From Gracilaria domingensis (lineage: Eukaryota > Rhodophyta > Florideophyceae > Gracilariales > Gracilariaceae), in NCBI GenBank assembly GCA_022539475.1, contig VCMS01000248.1, forward strand, positions 62,001 through 126,000: a stretch of 64,000 nt of DNA. Reading direction: 5' to 3'. The notes beneath the pieces were generated by a model. It was not told where the DNA came from and made no database searches. It worked only from the letters and a program-made list of their open reading frames with translations. Position 1 is the stretch's first letter, and each line of letters starts with the position of its first letter. This document shows, in pieces, positions 11,106 through 20,270 of the stretch. The position numbers and the translations under genes are program-made.

Positions 11106-12112
11106 ATGTAGAGCAACGCATTTTGCGTGGTTATCAGGATGATGCGCCTCATATACTCAGGGGAGTGATACGAGGATGCACTCGAAGAGTTATGAGTTGG
11201 ACCCAATTTTGGCGGTTACTTTTGGAATGGCTTTCCCACAGTTACCTGTAATCAGGGTTGCCATTGCTGGCCAATACCGCTAGGTGGACGCGTGTACTAC
11301 ACCACCGTGTGTGTGCATATTACGGGACAATAGGTAGTGCACCTGAGGTGCCTGACACTGGGCTAGCCACGTGTACGGACCCCTGCGGGTGTGCACCACG
11401 TGTACATAGTTAGTTTAGACCTACTTAGGTGAGCTCGACCTCGTCGTCGCGAGCACCTTTGTAAAGTCAACCCGAGCACTTCTAAGTGAACTCTTTGTCG
11501 AGTAGCGCTCTTCTGAATGGACTCTACACGAGTGAGGCTCTGGCGCCAACCGCCTACGTGGGTTATCACTCTCGCGAGTATAGCCACGTCTGGTTACGGT
11601 GGTCCTACCCTCTCGGTACCTTTGAGGAACATCTGTCGTTGATGTCGGGACCTGAGGGTCGTACCGAGGAGGTATAGGACTAGATTACGAAGTGATCCGA
11701 CTCTGTATAGAGTTTTGCCGTGTTTACGGAAACCCGTGCATTACCGTTGGAGGATCTCGCCCCGCTCCGGGCACAGTGCCGAGGAGGCCCTACCCGTCGC
11801 GTGTGGGTGTTGTTTGGTTGTTGTTTTCTGTTGCTTTCCCTCTCGGGACTACACCTGTCGTTGGTCGTGTTTCATCGTTGCCGATACCACCCCATCTCTG
11901 GAGTTTCTCATCGTTTCCTCACCACGTGGCCTATCACCTCTGTAGGTATAGCCAGTTGCCACTTCGGCCTTACAACCGAGTTACGGTGGTACAGAGGGCT
12001 CTGTCACTGGTCTGCCATCTCTCACGAGAGCGGACCTTCGGACAGTCTGGTGGGTTTCACTCTTCCGAGTTTGCCCCACAACTACAAGCAGGGCAACATG
12101 AGATTCTCTACT
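11106..12112 (+). repeat. 3' LTR of the retroelement
   Basis: It begins TGTAGAGCAA just after the polypurine tract. The LTR at the right end of the window, read on the minus strand, ends TTGCTCTACA, the exact inverse, which suits a TG...CA terminus. From about 11280 to about 12030 the sequence is colinear with minus-strand 63970 to 63180. Shared blocks include the one near 11366 (GTGTACGGACC), CACCTCTGTAGGTATA near 11937 and ACAGAGGGCTCTG near 11992. The 3' end is placed where the second LTR would end (near TTCTCTACT) and is approximate. Length is about 1 kb. Confidence 0.7.
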
Positions 12113-12985
12113 TAAGTGGCAGAGAGCGCTCCGACGCTGACCACCCGACCTCATCGGCTGTCAATTGCCAAATTCGTGGTCACCCACGGGAGGCGCCTGC
12201 GCTTGCGCAAGTACACGTGCATTCCACGCTGTGTACCGCGTTGCGTAGGCACCCTCTGTGGCAGCATATGCGCTAAAAGTATCTACCACCTACTACTCTT
12301 ATAGGCTAGTACGGTAGATACAACGCATCCATTTGCCAAGCCAACCGTACCGTCGATTCTCGTCTGGAATCGATGGTGCGGTTGTGCATAAAAGGGCCGG
12401 AGCAGTCGCCTCCGACTCAACTCCGACCAGACCACTTCCCCTTCGACGACCTCCCCCCCGCCTACTCCTCATCTCTTTTCCCCTTTGTCGTCTCAACCTT
12501 CTTCCCCTCATATTCAACCTCTCTCACTCTCCCCCTTTGGCGGCTTGGTCTCACCGCCCCCAACGTTTCCTGCTACTCACACAGGCCCTCGTCTGGGCTC
12601 GTCTCTTGTGAGTGGGCAAAACGTCCGTAATACCCTACCGTTGGGTCAAACTTGTGCGGGCGTGCCTCTCTCCTCCACAGTTCGTTCTTCTTGGTTTCCC
12701 GTCTCCCCGTCTTCTCCGTGGTGGTTTGTTTTGTTGTAGTTCTTCCCGTTATCGTTTCTTTCCCGTTTTCATACCCCACGGTTGTTTTTGTTGTTGCTCC
12801 TCTCCGTTCCTTCGTCGTCATGTGGGCTTTTCCTGCCAGCATCTGTTCCCTTGCCTCTCGTCTCGGCCTTGGACTCTGGTTTCACTGGTTCTTTCGCGTT
12901 GCGATTCCGTTCTTCACATAGTGTTGCTTTGCACCTGTTGTTGCTAGAAAGATTGTGTGATACGGCGTAAGGTTTCTATTAACCT
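12113..12985. other. Pyrimidine-rich stretch after the LTR
   Basis: No gene is supported; the open frames are by-products of the T/C-rich composition. A short inverted repeat (GTATCTACC / GGTAGATAC) spans about 12279-12320. A TATA-like GCATAAAAGG lies near 12388. The tract could belong to another LTR or be an upstream region for the ORF at 12986. Confidence 0.45.
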
Positions 12986-13495
12986 ATGGCGCTGAGGCAA
13001 TCGCTTAAGAGTAAGTGGTTCTCAGCTGCTTTTTTGGCATTTTGTGTGACTACTAACTTCTTGTTTGTTTCACATCAAGTGCCAAAGTCTTTCGTTTCAT
13101 CCAGCGAGTATTCATCCGTGGTTGACCCGAACGAGCGTCTAGAAGAAGTCACCGATCCCGTTCTGCAGAGAAGAAAGTCGGCTGTGCAGCTTTTTGACGT
13201 GCCACGCGAGCACCATATCTTTGGCGTAGCCACTTAGAAGGACAAGCACTGTCGTAACTCTCCGCTGTGTAATCGCATCTTCAAACGCTGTCGTGTCTGT
13301 GACATCAAGATCCAGAGTCAGCGTCAGCTTGAAGTCCATCAAGACGGCCGTTGGCATCGCCGAGCTTTGCGCCTTGCAAACTATACCGAGCTGGATATTC
13401 ATTGCAAAACTTGCGACAAGTTTACGATCTGCGCGTTTACTACAGGAACCGCCGTCATTGTGCGACACTTAGAAAGAAAAAATACTTTCTTTTAG
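12986..13495 (+). pseudogene. Zinc-finger ORF interrupted by an in-frame TAG
   Basis: An ATG at 12986 opens an 83-codon frame with a hydrophobic N-terminal segment (about residues 10-30). TAG at 13235-13237 ends it. The same frame then continues for about 85 codons with a recognisable U1/matrin-type zinc finger, C-x2-C-x12-H-x5-H, in CRVCDIKIQ...HQDGRWHR. A second, poorer CxxC unit follows (CKTCDKF). Either one nonsense codon has broken a gene of about 170 residues, or the two parts are unrelated. Possible RNA-binding protein. Modest confidence. Confidence 0.35.
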
Positions 13496-14339
13496 AGCAC
13501 TAGTCTTACTTTTCATTTTTGAATTGTGACACATTTTTATTCATATCTTATTATATATATTATTTTTGTTTGTTTATTTTTATCTTTTTGTCCATCGTTT
13601 GGTATCTTTCCTCTGTTCTTGTGTTTGTGCTTTTGTTGTTTGGCTTCTGCCGTACTCTATCTGCGTAAGCTTATATTTGGCTAGTGCTTCTTCGTCCGAT
13701 TGGACTGGTACTCTACGAGAGCAAACTTTATTTTTATCGTTTTTGCCCCCTTTGGCTGTAACCGCCGACGCCAACACCAAGATGGCGTTTTCAGGTACCA
13801 AGGGTACGCGATGATCATCATCGTATGATACTGTAGGTAGTGCACGCGGAGTGGCTCAGGCCGATCACGTTCTGGCAGGCTTGATCATCATGATGAAGCT
13901 CTGTTTTTTCAACTGAGACCACTCGATATCATCTTATCTATCGAGAACCGTAGCCACAACTACAAAAACGCTTCTGTTCCCTTCATCTTCCGTAACCCCT
14001 GCCTTTTTCCTTGTTTCGGGCCCACCCTCTCGCTCCAACAACTATTGCTTCACATTTCGTATCGTTCGGGAGAGGTTCCGCATTTATAGATTCAGCCAAC
14101 TTGGCTCCTGCGCTCAGCTGCTATTAAGGAATACCTTTCAATTCCTTTCCATGTTTCGGCCAGAGCCTGCCATGTCTCCATGAGCACCAGCTTGTCCCTC
14201 TACTTGTCCCACAGCTGTCTCAGCAGAGCTAACCTTGCATGTTTTTATCCCTCTTCTTCGTTGGGCTCCACAGCAGTCATCCCAAGCACAGCCCTGCACA
14301 TATTCTCACCTCGCGCATCTAGACGATCATAATGTCGTG
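13496..14339. other. Intergenic, upstream of the TIR/NB-ARC gene
   Basis: An AT-rich part (13500-13570) is followed by T/C-rich sequence. No supported gene. The sequence just before 14340 stays open in the frame of the TIR protein, but only from a non-ATG codon. Confidence 0.5.
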
Positions 14340-16349
14340 ATGACATACATTCATCTCTCTTCCTTTCCCCCAAACGCATCCCCTGCGCATACGCAGTCGT
14401 TCGCTATCTTCCTTAGCCATGCCGGAGAAGACAAGGAAACCATTGCTCGTCCATTGTACCAACGTCTTCGCAACCATGGTATTTCTGTCTTCTTCGACGT
14501 CGAGTCTTTTCGTCTCGGCGACGATTGCCCACAAGTTATGTACGAAGCCATGCAAACGGCACCTGTCGGCATCTTCATCATGAGCCCCGAATTCGTTGCC
14601 AAAGAGTGGCCTATGCGTGAGCTTCTGTGCTTTGTGGACCGTTACGATCGCGCTGTGGTCGTCGATGAGACCCCTCCGTTGCTCATCCCTATGTTTTACC
14701 GCCTTTCCACACGTGATTGCCGCGATCCGAACATGTTCGACGCCTACAGCAGCCTCTTTGTTAAGCATGGGTTGGTGACGCGGGCCATGAGTGGCCTCAT
14801 TTCTTTCCAGGCCATTTCACAGGCGTTAGACATAGCCACTACCATTTGGAGCATCGAAAATGACTTCGGCGCTTCTAATCGCGATCGTCCGCACATGGTC
14901 GCCACTAGAGAATCCTTCCTTCAACTGATTGAAAACAGAATTCTAGAACATCTGCGAGAAGAGATGCCTCATTTAATTAACAAATGCCATCCAGTGGAGG
15001 ATGCTGAACCTCAGCACCAAAATGGGTACATCGCAGTGAACATGGTGCCACCAAATCCTCCCAGGCTGACTCTGGACTATTGTTCAGCCACCACATGCGA
15101 AGGAAAGCTGAGAAGTGCAGTTTTGGGCGATAGCGGGAGTCGAATAGTTGCTGTGGTAGCTTCTGGAAAAGGTGGGGTTGGCAAAACCTGTGCTATAAAG
15201 GGACTTGCTGATGACGTTCTAGTCAAACAGGCGTTTCCGGATGGTATCCTGTATGTTGAGCTTGGGAACGAGGCCGGAACATCGGATATAGTGGAGGGAA
15301 TCGCGGAGATTGTTGATCGCACCGGAGGTTCAGAACAACTACAGAGGGAGATTAAGGCTGCCAAGTTTGTTAAAGAGGCATGCGAGAAGGCTGCAAATTG
15401 GTTTGGACAACGTAGATGTTTGTTTCTGATTGATGACATTTGGGAAATGAATGGAGTTGACTCGAAAGTGTTGGCGACGCTTGGCCTGATTGTGAACGCG
15501 AAAAGTAGATTGGTATACACAACGAGAGACGAGCATTTTCTGAGGCGCGCTGACAAAGTGATAAAGTTCGAAGCAAGAGAAACTTTCGGGGAACTATCAC
15601 GGCAAATGTTTCTGAAACACGCTGGCTTCGAAGAAGGTATTGAGCTTGACCGCAAGAATGAGAAAGCACTAAACTATTTTCTTAGCCTGTGTAGTGGCCT
15701 TCCGCTTGGGTTCGGGATTGTAGGTGGTTCTGTATGGGAGTATTCACGTCAGTACTTGAACGAGCAAGACGCTCTGTCAGAGTGTTACAGAGATGTATTG
15801 TCCAATGAAAGGGACTTGATGGATGAAGAAGCTGACGACTATGGCAAACTACCAAGGATTGTGGATATGTCTCTTCAAGTTTTGAAAGAGCGAAACAAAG
15901 AAGTCGATTTTGAGCAGAAGTTCCGGGCTTTGTGCGTTATTCAGAAACAGCAATCCGTACCAGGAGAGATGCTGCAGAAGCTTTGGGGCTTGGATACGTT
16001 GAGAGAAACTAGAAAGATTGTGGAATGGTTGGCAAATGTATCAGTTGTGGAAATGACCAGGAAAGATGGATCATTTTTTGTTAAGCTACATGACTTAATT
16101 TTAGATATCGCAACTTGGAAAGCCGCTGAGAAGAATGAAACGCAGTCATTCTTTCAAGAGCTTGTTAGCAACTACATCTCATATGATCGAAAAGGCAAGG
16201 GAGATGATGAGCTGACATCAGGGAAGAGAAATGCTGATATGTCTTATCAACATGAGAATATGAAAATGGAGGGAGGGGCGGAACAAGAAGTCGCAACGGC
16301 GCCAATCGAGGGACCTACGGGATATTCAACCTTGAACCATGCGTGGTAG
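14340..16349 (+). CDS. TIR / NB-ARC part of a STAND immune-receptor-like gene
   Basis: The ATG at 14340 precedes the domain directly. Residues about 21-165 form a TIR domain: FAIFLSHAGEDKETIA, FFDVESFRLGD and KEWPMRELL, where Glu94 matches the catalytic Glu of NAD-cleaving TIRs. NB-ARC follows: P-loop GKGGVGKT at 276-283, kinase-2 LFLIDDIW near 363, an RNBS-B-like YTTRDEHFL, GLPL in CSGLPLGFG near 453, a winged-helix region, and VKLHDL near 583 as the MHD equivalent. The frame ends at TAG 16347-16349. The next 35 codons in the same frame (EDDGYIYNNVCRILRRAG) still look like the APAF-1-type linker, so the TAG is probably a break inside a larger gene that continues in the next entry. Likely role: a nucleotide-gated sensor with an NADase effector. 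Confidence 0.85.
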   Translation: MTYIHLSSFPPNASPAHTQSFAIFLSHAGEDKETIARPLYQRLRNHGISVFFDVESFRLGDDCPQVMYEAMQTAPVGIFIMSPEFVAKEWPMRELLCFVDRYDRAVVVDETPPLLIPMFYRLSTRDCRDPNMFDAYSSLFVKHGLVTRAMSGLISFQAISQALDIATTIWSIENDFGASNRDRPHMVATRESFLQLIENRILEHLREEMPHLINKCHPVEDAEPQHQNGYIAVNMVPPNPPRLTLDYCSATTCEGKLRSAVLGDSGSRIVAVVASGKGGVGKTCAIKGLADDVLVKQAFPDGILYVELGNEAGTSDIVEGIAEIVDRTGGSEQLQREIKAAKFVKEACEKAANWFGQRRCLFLIDDIWEMNGVDSKVLATLGLIVNAKSRLVYTTRDEHFLRRADKVIKFEARETFGELSRQMFLKHAGFEEGIELDRKNEKALNYFLSLCSGLPLGFGIVGGSVWEYSRQYLNEQDALSECYRDVLSNERDLMDEEADDYGKLPRIVDMSLQVLKERNKEVDFEQKFRALCVIQKQQSVPGEMLQKLWGLDTLRETRKIVEWLANVSVVEMTRKDGSFFVKLHDLILDIATWKAAEKNETQSFFQELVSNYISYDRKGKGDDELTSGKRNADMSYQHENMKMEGGAEQEVATAPIEGPTGYSTLNHAW

Positions 16350-16462
16350 AATGTTGAAGATGATGGTTACATTTACAATAATGTGTGCAGAATACTGAGA
16401 CGGGCAGGATATACGGATAAGATACTGCGCTTTTATCCCATCCACAATGGATTGTGAAGAGA

Positions 16463-18568
16463 ATGGTAAAAGGCGGAATGTTTGGAGTAGAACAGGACTT
16501 GGAGCACGGAAAAGCGTTGAGTGACGACAATGCTCCTCATTGTGCAGACCGCAAGGAGCATCTAGAAATGATCGGTAGGGCTGTCAGGCTAAGCGCAAGG
16601 TTTGTCAACAACAACCCGCAAGAGGTTTGGTTCCAACTGCACGGACGGTTGCTGCGCCACTCAGCGCAAAGCGGGGCGACGAACGAATTTGTGAAAAGGA
16701 TGGAAATGTGTGCACCGAAACCATGGCTGAAAGCGTCTGGGGGGTTGTTGGAACAGGCTGGAGGTGGCGCATTTGAAGTTGTGAACGGCCCAGGAGAAGT
16801 AGTGTGCACTCGTGTGGAGGGGGATGAAATCTGGATTTTGTGGGCGGACTGTGACGAGTATGCGATGCACGTGGGTAGATATAACCGAAAGCACAATCGA
16901 TACGAACATGAAGAACTTGAGGGAGTGAGAGAAGAGAGGGCAATGCTCCACATTGCTTCGTTCTTACCTGACCAGCGCAGTGTGGTGACAGTGCACCATG
17001 GAAGTACTTATGGAAGTATTCGTATGTGGAACAGGCATACGGGGGCTTGCGAGCGAACGGTTTCGCACGACTGCGAAGATCACCGAAGCTACATCCAATT
17101 TTACGCAGACGGGACTCGAATGGCCTGTGAGATGTGGAATCACTCCGTTCAATTGTGGGATACGCTGAGCGGGAAACCAATCGGGCAGCCGTTGCAAGGT
17201 CACAACGACTGGGTGAGATGCTTGGCGATGAGTCCAGACGGCAATGCGGTTGTGTCAGGGTCTCGAGACGCGACGGTGCGAGTATGGGAGGCACGAAGTG
17301 GTAACGCCGTCGGGAAGCCGCTGCGAGGTCACACCGGCCCGCTAGAGTGCGTGGCAATAAGCGCGGATGGCACTCGGACTGTGTCGGGGTCGCATGACAA
17401 GACTGTGCGGGTGTGGGACGCACGAAGTGGCGACGCCGTAGGGCAGCCGCTGCGAGGTCACACGCACTGGGTGAACTGCGTGGTACTGAGCACAGATGGC
17501 ACGCGGATTGTGTCAGGGTCTTCCGACAAGACGGTGCAGGTGTGGGACGTACGCAGTGGCAACGCCGTAGGGCAGCCGTTGGAAGGCCACACAGACTGGG
17601 TGAGGTGCGTTGCACTAAGCGGGGATAATACGCAGATTATATCAGGCTCTTCAGACAAGACAGTGCGTGTGTGGGACGCACACCGTGGTCACCCCGTCTG
17701 GCAGCCGCCGCAAAGTCACACAGAGTGGGTGGCGTTCGTAGCAGTCAGCGCAGACGGCACTCAGATTGTATCAGGGTCTATGGACGGGGCGGTGCGGGTG
17801 TGGGACGCTCGAAGTGGCGACGCTGTTGGGCAGCCGCTGCAAGGTTCCACACACTCGGTAAGGTGCGTAGCAGTTAGCGCGGACGGCACTCGGATTGTGT
17901 CGGGGTCTTGGGACACGACGTCGCGCGTGTGGGACGCACGAAGTGGCATCGGGCAGCCGCTCCGAGGTTTCACACGCTCGGTGACATGCGTGGCGGTTAG
18001 CGGGGACGGTAATCGGATTGTATCAGGTTCATTTGACAAGACTGTGCGTGTATGGGACGCTCGAAGTGGCAACGCCGTCGGGCAGCCGCTAGAAGGTCAC
18101 ACAGAACCGGTAGAGTGCGTAGCAGTGAACGCCGATGGCACTCGGATTGTTTCAGGGTCTCGTGACGGGACGGTTCGAATATGGGACGCAGAAAGTGGCA
18201 ATACCGTCGGTCAGCCGCTGCAAGATCACACGGGCGGAGTGACGCGGGTGGCCGTGACCGCGGACGGCACTTTCGTTGTTTCGGAAGATTGGTCTGTGCT
18301 ACGGCTGTGGGCGGTGAACTCGCATGGCGGCGAGAGGGTGCTAACATCACGTGATGCCGCGTGGCAGCACACCATCGATTCGCTGGCGCTAACGTGGTCG
18401 TCCGGAAGCGATTCAAGCGTTTGGAGACCAGAGTCAGCAGAGGTATGCGACAGCATCGAGGACGGCCCTCAAGCTGTGCTCGGAACCTGCGATGCTCCTG
18501 TGCGCAACGTTAACAACGGGGATGTGTATTTCGATGCGTACTTCAGATCGTGTCGAATTGTGCGGTAA
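16463..18568 (+). CDS. WD40 sensor part of the TIR/NB-ARC gene
   Basis: This frame continues the preceding gene after an in-frame TAG (16347) and a shift near 16450. Its first residues and the preceding codons resemble the helical NB-ARC-to-WD40 linker of APAF-1-like proteins (VEQDLEHG, then WFQLHGRLLRHS). From about 17100 to 18330 there are roughly ten WD40 repeats of 41-43 residues. Most carry GTRIVSGS, DKTVRVWDARSG and GQPLRGHT-like blocks. The repeats are unusually alike. If translated alone it would start at ATG 16463 and give a WD40 protein without its motor. One gene of about 1,440 residues across both entries is the better reading, now a pseudogene or an assembly artefact. Confidence 0.85.
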   Translation: MVKGGMFGVEQDLEHGKALSDDNAPHCADRKEHLEMIGRAVRLSARFVNNNPQEVWFQLHGRLLRHSAQSGATNEFVKRMEMCAPKPWLKASGGLLEQAGGGAFEVVNGPGEVVCTRVEGDEIWILWADCDEYAMHVGRYNRKHNRYEHEELEGVREERAMLHIASFLPDQRSVVTVHHGSTYGSIRMWNRHTGACERTVSHDCEDHRSYIQFYADGTRMACEMWNHSVQLWDTLSGKPIGQPLQGHNDWVRCLAMSPDGNAVVSGSRDATVRVWEARSGNAVGKPLRGHTGPLECVAISADGTRTVSGSHDKTVRVWDARSGDAVGQPLRGHTHWVNCVVLSTDGTRIVSGSSDKTVQVWDVRSGNAVGQPLEGHTDWVRCVALSGDNTQIISGSSDKTVRVWDAHRGHPVWQPPQSHTEWVAFVAVSADGTQIVSGSMDGAVRVWDARSGDAVGQPLQGSTHSVRCVAVSADGTRIVSGSWDTTSRVWDARSGIGQPLRGFTRSVTCVAVSGDGNRIVSGSFDKTVRVWDARSGNAVGQPLEGHTEPVECVAVNADGTRIVSGSRDGTVRIWDAESGNTVGQPLQDHTGGVTRVAVTADGTFVVSEDWSVLRLWAVNSHGGERVLTSRDAAWQHTIDSLALTWSSGSDSSVWRPESAEVCDSIEDGPQAVLGTCDAPVRNVNNGDVYFDAYFRSCRIVR

Positions 18569-18905
18569 AAGGAAGAGATTGGGCATTGCCCTCTGGGCAA
18601 ACGGCGAGCTGATCGATCGTTTGGACCCGGCGTCTTCGCATTTGCTGATGACCAGGATTATCTACGTACCGTTGGTACAACTGCGTGTCCACATGCATTG
18701 TGGACTACGATCTTGGTAGTCCGCAATGTGGACACCGTACTACGGTGACCGTAGATATCAACGCAAAATTCTTCAATGAAAGTTTTTTTGGATCTGGCTA
18801 TGATGGCTCTTAGAACGGGTGTGATCTCCGCGATCAACAGTGGCTCTCTGTCGAGAACTGAAGTTCTGGGAGAGCACATACGGGCCCGCAAGTTTCCCCA
18901 TAGTG
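18569..18905. other. Intergenic
   Basis: No separate gene is supported. A short ATG frame at 18776-18961 overlaps the CtpA start in another frame and is probably incidental. Confidence 0.5.
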
Positions 18906-20270
18906 ATGGAAATATATCGACCAAGGTGTTCATTTGTTTGCCCAACAGCGTCAGCATTTAACTTGCCATTTCGAAAAGCGGCTGTTTCAACCGCTCTAGC
19001 TGCTGCCTTGTTTTCACTACCAGTGCACTCCATTCGAGCCGCCCCAGCTGTTGACTTTACGAGAGATGCAGAACATGAATTTGCTGAACAAGCGTGGAAG
19101 TTTGTTAACGATTACTACTTAGACCCTTCTTTTAATCAACTAGACTGGCAAAGTCAGCTAGAAAAGCTTCTTAATTCGCCGTTACCTGATCGTGCTTCAA
19201 CTTACAAAGCATTAAGAAAGGCTGTCTCAAGACTGGATGACCGCTACACTCGTATACTCGACCCAAAACAAATGGAGCAGCTCAGGAAATTTGATGTGTC
19301 CGGCGTGGGTCTACTTTTGACAAACGACGCCTCTGGCCGTCTTATAGTTGCAACAGAACCTCCGAAAAACACTGCTGCTGGCAAAGCTGGCGTCAAACGT
19401 GGCGATCAGGTCTTAGAAGTTGATGGTCGTGATGTAGCTAATGTTTCGCCTTTTGAAGTCGCTGAATGGATGCAAGGGCCAGAGGGAAGCGCTATGCAAG
19501 TACGATTCCGCGATCGTGGGGATGCAACTCTTACTCGAAGGTATCAGGCAGAAAGATCGCCTGCAGCTGTAACAAAGGTTACAACTGTGGATCGTTCAGA
19601 TGGGCGAATGGGCTACATTCGCCTGTCGGAGTTTCGAGCATCTGGTCGTGCGGAAGTTTCAAAGGCGTTGCGACAACTTTTGGGAGATGGTGCTGAATGG
19701 TTTGTTATTGATTTGCGAGGAAACCATGGCGGGGTTTTCGAAGGCGCTTTAGAGATTGCAGGTTTGTTAGAAGGTGAGGGGCAAACAGTGGCCCGTGTAA
19801 GCGGCCGGAACACTCGTGAAGGAGGCCTGCAAGAATCGTACAAGTCCAGAGTTGTCAAGGGTGAACAAGTAATTGATGACAAGATCGATCTTGCGGTTTT
19901 GATCGATGACGAAAGCGCAAGTAGTAGTGAAGTTTTGGCTGGAGGCCTTCGAGATAGCTGCAGAGCAGCCCTTGTTGGTGAAAAGAGTTTTGGGAAGGGT
20001 GTCATTCAAGGCATATTTGGACTGTCGGATGGGGGGGGAATTGTGATTACAATTGCAGAATATCGGACTCCGAGAGGTGATAAGATTGACGGAATCGGGA
20101 TTCCCGCTGATCTCCCTGCAAAGTACAGCAGCTTGGATATGCTCCTCAAGTACCTTGGAATAACAAGAACAGAAGGGATGGGAATTATGGTTTCAAGGGA
20201 AGAAGTAAGGAATGTAACTCGGTATTGTCGGGAACATAAGGCAGAACCAACATCAATCGGAGCGTTGTAA
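18906..20270 (+). CDS. ctpA: C-terminal processing peptidase, plastid lumen (CtpA)
   Basis: This is a serine endopeptidase of family S41A. Such enzymes remove the C-terminal extension of the photosystem II D1 precursor in the thylakoid lumen. The first in-frame ATG is 18906. The N-terminus looks bipartite: a basic transit-like stretch, then a hydrophobic core ending near SIRAAPA, as for lumenal import. A PDZ domain follows (VSGVGLLLTN through AGKAGVKRGDQVLEVDG). The catalytic Ser/Lys dyad is visible as S339 in DDESASSSEVL and K364 in GEKSFGKG, 25 residues apart as in bacterial Tsp. The length of 454 residues is normal and the frame is intact. Which substrate it cuts is inferred from the family. 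Confidence 0.93.
   Translation: MEIYRPRCSFVCPTASAFNLPFRKAAVSTALAAALFSLPVHSIRAAPAVDFTRDAEHEFAEQAWKFVNDYYLDPSFNQLDWQSQLEKLLNSPLPDRASTYKALRKAVSRLDDRYTRILDPKQMEQLRKFDVSGVGLLLTNDASGRLIVATEPPKNTAAGKAGVKRGDQVLEVDGRDVANVSPFEVAEWMQGPEGSAMQVRFRDRGDATLTRRYQAERSPAAVTKVTTVDRSDGRMGYIRLSEFRASGRAEVSKALRQLLGDGAEWFVIDLRGNHGGVFEGALEIAGLLEGEGQTVARVSGRNTREGGLQESYKSRVVKGEQVIDDKIDLAVLIDDESASSSEVLAGGLRDSCRAALVGEKSFGKGVIQGIFGLSDGGGIVITIAEYRTPRGDKIDGIGIPADLPAKYSSLDMLLKYLGITRTEGMGIMVSREEVRNVTRYCREHKAEPTSIGAL

Larger units (their letters stand above)
1664..12112 (+). mobile_element. Degenerate Ty3/gypsy chromovirus LTR retrotransposon
   Basis: The order gag (CCHC zinc knuckle), aspartic protease, reverse transcriptase, RNase H, integrase, chromodomain is that of a Ty3/gypsy chromovirus. 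An antisense accessory ORF pair follows, then a polypurine tract and a 3' LTR. The reading frame changes at least near 2375, 4700, 5450 and 6895, and gag is split into several pieces, so this copy cannot be translated as it stands. The 5' limit is uncertain: no LTR matching the 3' one was found upstream, and the stated start is only where gag-like sequence begins. The 3' LTR is homologous to the inverted LTR at 63114-64000. Confidence 0.85.

Noticed and set aside
11692-12276. 194-codon ORF inside the LTR
   Set aside because: It lies within LTR sequence that recurs at the window end; the reading frame there is not kept.
12333-12970. Overlapping plus-strand ORFs after the LTR
   Set aside because: Three frames are open at once because the sequence is T/C-rich. 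No motif and no codon preference.
13226-13237. Twelve-base GT...AG micro-intron removing the TAG in the zinc-finger ORF
   Set aside because: Far too short to be spliced; coincidence of letters.
16346-16460. Intron explaining the break in the TIR/NB-ARC gene
   Set aside because: A GT and an AG can be found, but the 35 codons in between read as the conserved linker, so removing them would delete family sequence. Stop plus frameshift is simpler.
16605-18456. Minus-strand ORFs of up to 336 codons opposite the WD40 repeats
   Set aside because: They repeat with the WD40 period and are the complement of the real frame.
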